5,770 nt of DNA from NCBI GenBank assembly GCA_026986355.1, contig JALSOO010000006.1, positions 1 through 5,770 on the forward strand. The letters are read 5' to 3'. The DNA comes from Campylobacteraceae bacterium. GTDB lineage: Bacteria > Campylobacterota > Campylobacteria > Campylobacterales > Sulfurovaceae. This document shows positions 1-5,770 of this stretch, piece after piece (positions within the stretch are counted from its first letter, which is position 1; the number at the start of each line of letters is the position of its first letter). The translations under genes and the position numbers were made by a program. The notes beneath the pieces are model-generated. The model was not told where the DNA came from. It did no database searches and worked only from the letters and a program-made list of their open reading frames with translations.

Positions 1-16
1 ATGTTAAGATAAACAA

Positions 17-22
17 AAAGAG
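17..22 (+). promoter_or_regulatory. Weak ribosome-binding site of the A2M gene
   Basis: The purine stretch AAAGAG lies six bases before the ATG at 29. It is a poor match to the Shine-Dalgarno consensus (no GGAG core), but its spacing is right and no better candidate exists in the short leader. No promoter can be called, because only 28 bases precede the gene. Confidence 0.45.
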
Positions 23-28
23 TTTAAC

Positions 29-76
29 ATGTTTAAGTATTTTATTCCTCTACTGTTCTCATCTCTTCTTGGTGCA
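29..76 (+). other. Signal peptide, Sec/signal peptidase I type, no lipobox
   Basis: Residues 1-16 have one lysine at position 3, then a hydrophobic core rich in Leu, Phe and Ile, and end in L-L-G-A before N17-T18. Cleavage after A16 is plausible. No cysteine occurs near the cleavage point, so this is not a lipoprotein signal of the E. coli YfhM type. The mature protein is predicted to be soluble in the periplasm, or else held by an uncleaved signal anchor. The exact cleavage site is inferred by eye. Confidence 0.8.
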
Positions 77-3000
77 AATACTCTTGTTGTAAAGAGTCTC
101 TCCTCTTTGGAGAAGCCTTTTATTGTACAGAGTGATAAGGTACTATTTGATACATCTATATCTTATACTCATAAACCTCTTATTGAGTGTTCTCCTAAAC
201 TTAATGCTGTATATAAAGTAGTTTCCCAAAAAGAGTTAAAGGTAATACCTAAAATAGCATTAAATAGTTCAACCAATTATAGTTGTAGTTATAAGAGTAA
301 TAAATTTTCGTTTAAAACAACCCATTTTAAAGTGATAGATTATCACTATTTTAAAGATGAAAAGATTTTACGTTTAAGTTTTAATGATATGATAGATAGA
401 GATAGTATCTCTAAAGCTATTAGATTATACAAAGTAGATAAACTTGCAAAAACTGAATTGAACTATAAAATATTAGAGAGTTCAAATAGAGTTATTCTCT
501 TGAAAATTAGTGAAAAAATTGGGAAGAGTCGTATAGATTTATTTATTGATAAGAAACTCAAAACTACTCATGGGAATAATCTTAATATATCTTTTATTAA
601 AACTATTAATAGTAAAAATAGAGAAGATTTTAAATTAAATAGAGATAAAAAAGCAATGGTTATCACAGATGCCCCACAAATGGTAGCTTTAGATGATGGT
701 GGATTTGCACTTCGTATATTTTCAGATGATGGATTCGAGAAAAAGGCTGAAAAGTTTATAGATATAGATGGAGTTGATAACTTTACACTAAAAGAGTATA
801 GATATTTGGATTACTCTATAAAAGATAGGTTATCTATCTCTAACTCATCATATTATTATAACGATATAGTTAGTTCTGAATTTCAACCAAATAGTACCTA
901 CAAAGTGGTACTCAAAAAAGGTTTAGAGAACTATCGTCAACTAAGAAGTGATAAATACTACACTCTAAAGACAGGAGATAGAGCTAAGAGTATCTTCTTT
1001 GATAATAAGAAAAACTATATATCTAATCGTGGAGAGTTGGGGTTCTCCTCTGTAAATGTAGATAAAGCTACGCTAATAGTTGAGCGTATTCTTGATGACA
1101 ATATCCGTTATTTTATGAACTTCTCTTTAGCAGATACCAAGAGTAGTGATAGTTATAGCCAAGAGATATTTACCAAAGAGTTGACCCTAAATAGTGAAAA
1201 AAACAAGATTTTAAAACAGAAATTTTTACTCAAAGATTTATATAAAAAGAGTCTACCTTTTGGTGTCTATAAGATTACATTGCGTTATAGTGAAAAAGTA
1301 GGAGATAGTGTAGAAGAGAAGAGTAGTAGCAAGGTTATCTTTGTATCTGATTTAGGAATCTCTCTAAATCTATCAAAAGAACAAGCCTTTATATCGGTAC
1401 TATCTTTGAGCAAAGCAGAACCGATAGAGGGAGCAAAAATCTTTTTATATGGGAAAAATAATGCACTATTAGCAGAGGCTAAAACCAATTCAGATGGGAT
1501 TGCTACTATTAGTAAAAAATCTATTTTAGATAAAAGTCCAAAAGGTATTATCGTTCAAACAGCAAAAGATAAAAACTTTTTAGCACTAAATGATACGATT
1601 CTCTCTCCCTCTCCTTCTGATATTTTAAAAAAATCAGAACGATTTAAAGCTCATATCTATTTTCAGAGTAATATTGTACGTCCTGCCTCTAAAATCAACG
1701 CTTTGATTACATTAAAAGATAGAGATTTTATATCTGCTAATAATATACCTATCAAAATAGAGCTTTTAGACTCTGCTAAAAGAGTAATGGTCAAAAAGAT
1801 TTATCATACCAATAGTTATGGAATGATAGATTTTCACTATCAACTTGATAGTAGTGATAAAACAGGCAACTACCATTTAAAAGTATCTATGGGAGATAAC
1901 AAAATAGGAGAAAAAACGATAAAGGTAGAGGCATTTTTACCTCCTAAGATTGAGAATAGTATCAAAACAGATAGAGATATTTACCAAAAAAATGAGCTAA
2001 TAGAGTTAAATGTCTCCTCTCGTTATCTATTTGGTACTCCAGCATCAAATCTAAATGGCAAGGTAACACTCAATGCTAAACCTATTGATTTTCACTCTAA
2101 AAAGTATAAAAATTATATCTTCTCAAATAGTGAACTTAATCAAAAGAATCTATCAACCTATATAGATTATAGTGAAAATATCAAGCTTGACTCCAAGGGT
2201 AAATACTCTATGGTTTTATCTACAAATCTATCTCAGCAAGTTCCCTCTATCTTAGAGACAATGATTGGTGTAACTATTATGGACGATACACAACCAGTAT
2301 CTAGCTATAAAAAGGTAAAAATATACCCTTACAAAGCAATGGTAGGTCTCAAAATAGATAAAAACTCTTTTGAAAAAGGCGAAAAGCTAGAGGGGAAAGC
2401 TATTTTAATCGACCCTATTACTCAAAAAGAGATAAAACGAACACTCTATGCTGTTATCAAAGAGGTTAAATGGCACTATGATTATAGTGGAGGTAACTAT
2501 AATTGGGAAAAAGAGGTAGATACTATTGACCATTTTACTATCGCTTCAAATGAGAAGTTTAGCCGTACCATAACGAATAATGGAGATTATATTATAGAGG
2601 TATCTGACCATTTAGGTGGACATAGTACAAGTAGCTCTTTTGATGTTTGGTGGTGGTCTTACTCCAATATCTCTCCTAAAAATGACTTGAAATCTATAGA
2701 GATTAAATTTAAAGATAGACTCTATAAAAAAGGAGACAAGCTTAATGTTGAGATTAAATCTCCTATTTTAGAGGGAGAACTTCTATTGACACTAGAAGAT
2801 GAAAAGGTAGAGTACTATAATATGATACCACTTCATAAAGGTGTAGCAAAAGTATCAATACCTATTGATATAGAGATGAGAAGAGGGTTGCGACTACACG
2901 CTACAGCCTTTCGAGCATCAGATACCCCATCAAATCTAATCCCTTTTAGGGCTATCGGTTATAAATTTATTAAACCAGATAGAACAGCACACAAGATTAA

Positions 3001-5710
3001 TATAACCACAACTCTACCAAAAGTCTCTAAATCCAATAGGATTTTAAAATTGGGTATTCAAACCGATAAACCATCAAAAGTTTTAGTATCTGTTGTAGAT
3101 AGAGGTATCTTGCAGTTGGTTGAACAGAAAAAACCTGAACTCTTTAAATTCTTTAATGAAGAACCTAAAAAAGCTATCTCCTATTATGATTTGTATGACC
3201 AGCTTATGAGCTATTTAACCAAAGGTAAGCTAATAGATTTTGGAGCAGGAGATATGTTGGCTAAAAAGAGAAAACATCTAGCTCCTGATTTAGGAAAACG
3301 AGTCAAACCATTTATGATATGGTCGGGTATAGTTGACCTAAAAGATAAAAAGGGAGAGATAGAGATAAAAATTCCAGAATTTAATGGACGTGCTTCTGTT
3401 GTAGTTATTGCAATTAATAGTGATAGTATTGGGGTAAGTGAACAGGATATAAAGATACGAGATGATGTGATGTTGAAACCTTCATATCCTCTCTATGGTT
3501 TAGTAGGAGATACTATTAACGTCCCATTGCGTATCTTTAATACAACCAAAGAGAGTAAAGAGATTAAAGTTAGCTCTAAATTCTCAAATAACCTCTCTTT
3601 GATTCTAAAAAAAGAGAGTGTTAAAGTCCCTGCTAACAGTTCGGTGCTTCTATCTGCTACACTCCATGCCAATAGTATTGGTAAAGGTCAAATAGAACTA
3701 TATGCAGAGTATAATGGTACAAAAATATCCAAAAGTGTTGAGTTACCTATCTATAGCCCTTATGCTATCTCTACAAAAACATTCAAAGGTATCTCAAATA
3801 GAGTATTACGATTTAAAGCTCCAAAAGAGTATCGTAATGCAAAAGTGATGATAACTCTATCAGATAATCTCATAGGAGCATTAAGAGATGATTTGAAATA
3901 TCTAGTCGGTTATCCTTATGGTTGTGCCGAACAGACCTCATCACAAATTTCAGCAATGCACTATGCAAAACCTTTTTTAAAAAAGGATAAATTAGTAAAA
4001 GAGAGTGAGAACTTTATCCGTCAAGGTATCAAAAAACTATATAGTATGCAAAACTACTATGGAGAGTTCTCCTACTGGAGAGGTGGTGAGTATGTCAACC
4101 CTTATGCCTCATTATATGCTTCACAGGTACTATTGGAACTTAGTCATGATGGTGTAGATGTACCTCCTAGTTTAATTAAAAATATTATTAAAATGCTTAA
4201 ATCTGTAGCTACTAAGAGTGGAAATTATCATTCAACATATACTAATTTTCATCGAATATATGCAGGATTTATACTAGCAGAGCATAAAGAGCTTTCAGAG
4301 AGTACAGCAAATATGCTTTATGAAAAAGGTATCTATAAAGGGCATTTTTTAGCTACCTTCTATATGTCAGCTATTAGAAAGATGCAAGGCAAACTAAAAT
4401 CAGCTCATAGACTCTTTATCAAAAATAGTTATGCTCTTTCACGTTATGCCTATAAAACCTATGGAAACAGAACAGGTAATTTTGAATCAAATGTACGTGA
4501 TATGCTTCTGCATTTTATAATCAAAACAAAATATTTCAATAAAGATGCAAAAGATTTAGTAGCTGTTCAAAAAGAGTTTAACCATCTATACTCTACCCAA
4601 ACTAAAGCGATTGCACTCAAAGCCATATCTATCTATCTTGGAAGACCAAAAGATTCCAATATAGATGTAGATATTGAGATTAATGGAGATAAAGCTAACT
4701 ATACATCGGCTAAAACAATTGATATAGATAGATTAACAAGCAAAGAGGTTAAACTATCTCCAAATAGAGGTGCAGTAGCCTACTCTATTGAGCTAATCAA
4801 ACATCTACCTCGTGCTATTAAAAATAGATTATCATCTAAAAAAGAGTTGAGTATCAAACGGGAGTTTATAGATACAAATGGAGATGAGGTTGATTTGGAT
4901 AATCTAATTCAAGGAGAAAAGCTCTACTCTAAAGTCACTATTGCTAATTATGGAGAGATTAAAAATGTAGTTGTAAATCAGAGAGTTCCTGCATGTTTAA
5001 CCATTGTAAATAATCGTATCAATAATAAAGAAGCACTTTTCCCAAATAAAAATATAAATCAAGAGTATTCTGAAATTCGTGATGATAGAGTTTTGAACTT
5101 TATTAACTTACATAAAAAACAAGAGTACAATAAATCTCTAAAAAAATATATTGTTTTAGAAAATAGAGGGGTTATCTATACACCACTTATAGCCACTTCT
5201 ATAGGAGAGTGTAGAGTACCTGCTGTGATTACAGAAGCGATGTATGATACTCGTATCAATGATTATGCAAAAGGTGTAGAAAGAGTTATTGTCAAACCTT
5301 TGAGTTCCCACAATAACAACAGTATGGATATTCATAAAAAAGATAAATTTGTAGATAGAGCCAAAGAGTTAGTCAAAGAGTTATATAGAGTAGAGATGAG
5401 TTCCAATAATGAGTTTGATTTTATCAAATTTTTTCACTATCCTTTAGCTCAATACTATCATACTAAACATGCTTCAAAAGATGATGTTTTAAAAGATAAA
5501 AAGAGTTATTTTAAAAATTGGTCAAAACGATTCTATAACCATATAGCCGTAGAGGTTCTAAATAGTTCCCATCATAAAGCAGAGTTAAAAATAGAGTTCG
5601 ATTACTCTCTCAATAATGGCAAAAAGGTACTAAAAGGGCATAGTAAACACTTCTTGAGTGTAGAAGAGATTAATGGTAAAGTAGTAATCACTAAAGTGGG
5701 GTTAAAATAA
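29..5710 (+). CDS. Exported bacterial alpha-2-macroglobulin, thioester-containing (YfhM-like), with C-terminal NTF2-like extension
   Basis: Family role: bacterial A2Ms are periplasmic protease traps in which bait cleavage exposes an internal thioester that covalently binds the attacker. Seen here, in order: signal peptide 1-16; two beta-rich N-terminal domains about 17-205; bMG1/bMG2-type region about 206-439 with T-G-D-R (315-318) and V-N-V-D (342-345); MG3-type domain from S-D-L-G (440) with N-S-D-G (487-490); MG2-like domain about 541-640 with V-R-P-A-S-K (550-555), ending in F-L-P-P (636-639); further MG domains opening near D648, D777 and R897; V-V-D-R-G-I-L-Q-L (1022-1030); A2M core with Y-D-L-Y-D (1053-1057) and I-P-E-F-N-G-R (1115-1121); thioester domain with G-C-A-E-Q (1298-1302); MG10-type domain with D-D-R-V (1685-1688) and E-A-M-Y-D (1736-1740); extra domain 1772-1893. 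The start is supported by the signal peptide directly after the ATG. At 1893 residues it is longer than E. coli YfhM (about 1650), partly because of the C-terminal extension. There is no lipobox, unlike YfhM. Family assignment is firm; target proteases are unknown. Confidence 0.96.
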   Translation: MFKYFIPLLFSSLLGANTLVVKSLSSLEKPFIVQSDKVLFDTSISYTHKPLIECSPKLNAVYKVVSQKELKVIPKIALNSSTNYSCSYKSNKFSFKTTHFKVIDYHYFKDEKILRLSFNDMIDRDSISKAIRLYKVDKLAKTELNYKILESSNRVILLKISEKIGKSRIDLFIDKKLKTTHGNNLNISFIKTINSKNREDFKLNRDKKAMVITDAPQMVALDDGGFALRIFSDDGFEKKAEKFIDIDGVDNFTLKEYRYLDYSIKDRLSISNSSYYYNDIVSSEFQPNSTYKVVLKKGLENYRQLRSDKYYTLKTGDRAKSIFFDNKKNYISNRGELGFSSVNVDKATLIVERILDDNIRYFMNFSLADTKSSDSYSQEIFTKELTLNSEKNKILKQKFLLKDLYKKSLPFGVYKITLRYSEKVGDSVEEKSSSKVIFVSDLGISLNLSKEQAFISVLSLSKAEPIEGAKIFLYGKNNALLAEAKTNSDGIATISKKSILDKSPKGIIVQTAKDKNFLALNDTILSPSPSDILKKSERFKAHIYFQSNIVRPASKINALITLKDRDFISANNIPIKIELLDSAKRVMVKKIYHTNSYGMIDFHYQLDSSDKTGNYHLKVSMGDNKIGEKTIKVEAFLPPKIENSIKTDRDIYQKNELIELNVSSRYLFGTPASNLNGKVTLNAKPIDFHSKKYKNYIFSNSELNQKNLSTYIDYSENIKLDSKGKYSMVLSTNLSQQVPSILETMIGVTIMDDTQPVSSYKKVKIYPYKAMVGLKIDKNSFEKGEKLEGKAILIDPITQKEIKRTLYAVIKEVKWHYDYSGGNYNWEKEVDTIDHFTIASNEKFSRTITNNGDYIIEVSDHLGGHSTSSSFDVWWWSYSNISPKNDLKSIEIKFKDRLYKKGDKLNVEIKSPILEGELLLTLEDEKVEYYNMIPLHKGVAKVSIPIDIEMRRGLRLHATAFRASDTPSNLIPFRAIGYKFIKPDRTAHKINITTTLPKVSKSNRILKLGIQTDKPSKVLVSVVDRGILQLVEQKKPELFKFFNEEPKKAISYYDLYDQLMSYLTKGKLIDFGAGDMLAKKRKHLAPDLGKRVKPFMIWSGIVDLKDKKGEIEIKIPEFNGRASVVVIAINSDSIGVSEQDIKIRDDVMLKPSYPLYGLVGDTINVPLRIFNTTKESKEIKVSSKFSNNLSLILKKESVKVPANSSVLLSATLHANSIGKGQIELYAEYNGTKISKSVELPIYSPYAISTKTFKGISNRVLRFKAPKEYRNAKVMITLSDNLIGALRDDLKYLVGYPYGCAEQTSSQISAMHYAKPFLKKDKLVKESENFIRQGIKKLYSMQNYYGEFSYWRGGEYVNPYASLYASQVLLELSHDGVDVPPSLIKNIIKMLKSVATKSGNYHSTYTNFHRIYAGFILAEHKELSESTANMLYEKGIYKGHFLATFYMSAIRKMQGKLKSAHRLFIKNSYALSRYAYKTYGNRTGNFESNVRDMLLHFIIKTKYFNKDAKDLVAVQKEFNHLYSTQTKAIALKAISIYLGRPKDSNIDVDIEINGDKANYTSAKTIDIDRLTSKEVKLSPNRGAVAYSIELIKHLPRAIKNRLSSKKELSIKREFIDTNGDEVDLDNLIQGEKLYSKVTIANYGEIKNVVVNQRVPACLTIVNNRINNKEALFPNKNINQEYSEIRDDRVLNFINLHKKQEYNKSLKKYIVLENRGVIYTPLIATSIGECRVPAVITEAMYDTRINDYAKGVERVIVKPLSSHNNNSMDIHKKDKFVDRAKELVKELYRVEMSSNNEFDFIKFFHYPLAQYYHTKHASKDDVLKDKKSYFKNWSKRFYNHIAVEVLNSSHHKAELKIEFDYSLNNGKKVLKGHSKHFLSVEEINGKVVITKVGLK
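3206..3310 (+). other. Candidate bait region of the A2M protein
   Basis: Residues about 1060-1094 lie between the V-V-D-R-G-I-L-Q-L / Y-D-L-Y-D segments and the start of the A2M core domain (I-W-S-G, 1097-1100). They contain G-A-G-D (1072-1075) followed by a strongly basic run K-K-R-K-H (1079-1083) and G-K-R-V-K (1089-1093). In A2Ms a flexible, protease-sensitive bait segment lies before the thioester domain. The glycine and basic composition fits an exposed stretch cleavable by trypsin-like proteases. Assignment rests on position and composition only; the bait region is not conserved in sequence across the family. Confidence 0.4.
3836..4828 (+). other. Thioester domain (TED) with intact G-C-A-E-Q motif
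   Basis: Residues about 1270-1600 form the mostly alpha-helical thioester domain. The motif Y-P-Y-G-C-A-E-Q-T occupies 1295-1303. C1299 (codon 3923-3925) and Q1302 (codon 3932-3934) are the pair that forms the beta-cysteinyl-gamma-glutamyl thioester in active A2M and complement C3 proteins. Downstream, F-S-Y-W-R-G-G (1347-1353) and N-P-Y-A-S-L-Y (1357-1363) match the conserved second helical hairpin region of the domain. In bacterial A2M structures tyrosines shield the thioester; Y1359 or Y1363 could do so here, but that is inference. The intact motif argues for a covalent trap rather than a thioester-less YfaS-type protein. Domain edges are approximate. Confidence 0.88.
4931..5314 (+). other. 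C-terminal MG10-type domain with a possible disulfide
   Basis: Residues about 1635-1762 match the final macroglobulin domain of bacterial A2Ms. They show an opening strand region with V-T-I-A-N-Y-G, then V-P-A-C (1653-1656), D-D-R-V (1685-1688), and P-A-V-I-T-E-A-M-Y-D (1731-1740), which corresponds to the typical P-P-x-x-A-E-x-M-Y signature near the domain end. C1656 and C1728 are the only cysteines in it and could pair. In protease-trap models this domain helps hold the thioester domain in its resting position. Confidence 0.75.
5342..5707 (+). other. C-terminal extension, probable NTF2-like domain
   Basis: Residues 1772-1893 follow the MG10 domain after a polar linker containing N-N-N-S (1762-1765). 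The segment begins with a predicted amphipathic helix (F1774-Y1786). Next come F-F-H-Y-P-L-A-Q-Y-Y (1801-1810), a helix with D-K-K-S-Y-F-K-N-W-S-K-R-F-Y (1823-1836), and alternating strand-like segments ending in V-V-I-T-K-V-G. The order of helices then strands, and the D-K-x-x-Y-x-x-x-W-x-x-R-x-Y pattern, resemble NTF2-like domains seen in various bacterial exported and signalling proteins. I recognise the pattern by eye only; fold and function are unproven. It is not part of the classical YfhM/YfaS architecture. Confidence 0.55.
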
Positions 5711-5750
5711 TGAAAGTGAACTACTAAAAGCTAAAAAATAATCTCCTAAT

Positions 5751-5770
5751 TAGTGATGATAACATCACTA
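5751..5770 (+). terminator. Probable transcription terminator hairpin, cut by window end
   Basis: The arms TAGTGATG (5751-5758) and CATCACTA (5763-5770) are perfect reverse complements around a four-base ATAA loop, 40 bases after the stop codon. The right arm ends exactly at the window edge, so the stem may be longer and any following T-run is not visible. The A-run at 5733-5738, upstream of the stem, would read as a T-run on the other strand and hints that the element could work in both directions. Confidence 0.6.

Noticed and set aside
1..12. Possible 3' end of an upstream gene (frame 1 reads ATG TTA AGA TAA)
   Set aside because: Three codons are not enough to tell a coding end from chance in AT-rich DNA, so it is not listed as a feature.
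1285..1488. 67-codon open frame on the - strand
   Set aside because: It lies entirely inside the A2M coding region, opposite the MG3-type domain. The product is Ser/Leu/Phe-rich with no recognisable motif, as expected for the antisense of Lys/Glu/Ser-rich codons. It has no independent support.
29..5710. Possibility that the ORF is a large repetitive adhesin (RTX or Ig-repeat type)
   Set aside because: The beta-rich domains are not sequence repeats, and the intact G-C-A-E-Q motif, V-V-D-R-G-I-L-Q-L and MG10 signatures identify it as an A2M instead.
5710..5727. ATG overlapping the stop codon (TAATG), as if a translationally coupled next gene began here
   Set aside because: The frame reads only M-K-V-N-Y before a stop at 5725-5727. 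It is too short to be a gene, and no preserved continuation is visible in the other frames.
5733..5738. A-run after the gene as a stand-alone terminator signal
   Set aside because: It lies 12 bases before the hairpin, on the wrong side for a + strand intrinsic terminator. It could only matter for transcription from the opposite direction, where the gene is not visible.

Overview
The window is almost entirely one gene: a very large, exported protein of the alpha-2-macroglobulin (A2M) superfamily, 1893 residues, on the + strand. Base composition is strongly AT-rich and codons are AT-biased throughout (AAA, GAT, TTA, AGT, ATA), with no internal break, frameshift or change of style. The AT bias, the short lysine-poor signal peptide ending in L-L-G-A and the general codon style suggest a Campylobacterota species (Sulfurimonas/Sulfurovum/Arcobacter-like). 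That assignment is an inference from style, not proof.

Layout: bases 1-28 are a short leader with a weak ribosome-binding site. The only convincing gene runs from 29 to 5710. The last 60 bases hold no gene and end in a perfect hairpin, cut by the window edge, that is probably the transcription terminator. No neighbouring gene can be identified, so the usual partner of thioester-type bacterial A2Ms, the peptidoglycan glycosyltransferase PbpC, can be neither confirmed nor excluded.

Reading along the protein: signal peptide (about 1-16); two N-terminal beta-rich domains, the first with a likely disulfide (C54/C86); a long series of macroglobulin (MG) domains; a conserved V-V-D-R-G-I-L-Q-L segment near 1022-1030; a basic, probably flexible stretch near 1060-1094 that is the best bait-region candidate; the A2M core domain; a thioester domain with an intact G-C-A-E-Q motif (C1299-Q1302); a C-terminal MG10-type domain with a second possible disulfide (C1656/C1728); and, after a polar linker, about 120 extra residues (1772-1893). 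The expected model is a periplasmic protease trap: cleavage of the bait exposes the thioester, which then covalently captures the attacking protease.

The most unusual point is the C-terminal extension. Its pattern (alpha-helical start, a D-K-x-x-Y-F-x-x-W-x-x-R-x-Y motif, then beta-strands) looks like an NTF2-like fold and lies outside the classical YfhM/YfaS architecture. It may be an undescribed A2M fusion with a ligand-binding or assembly module.
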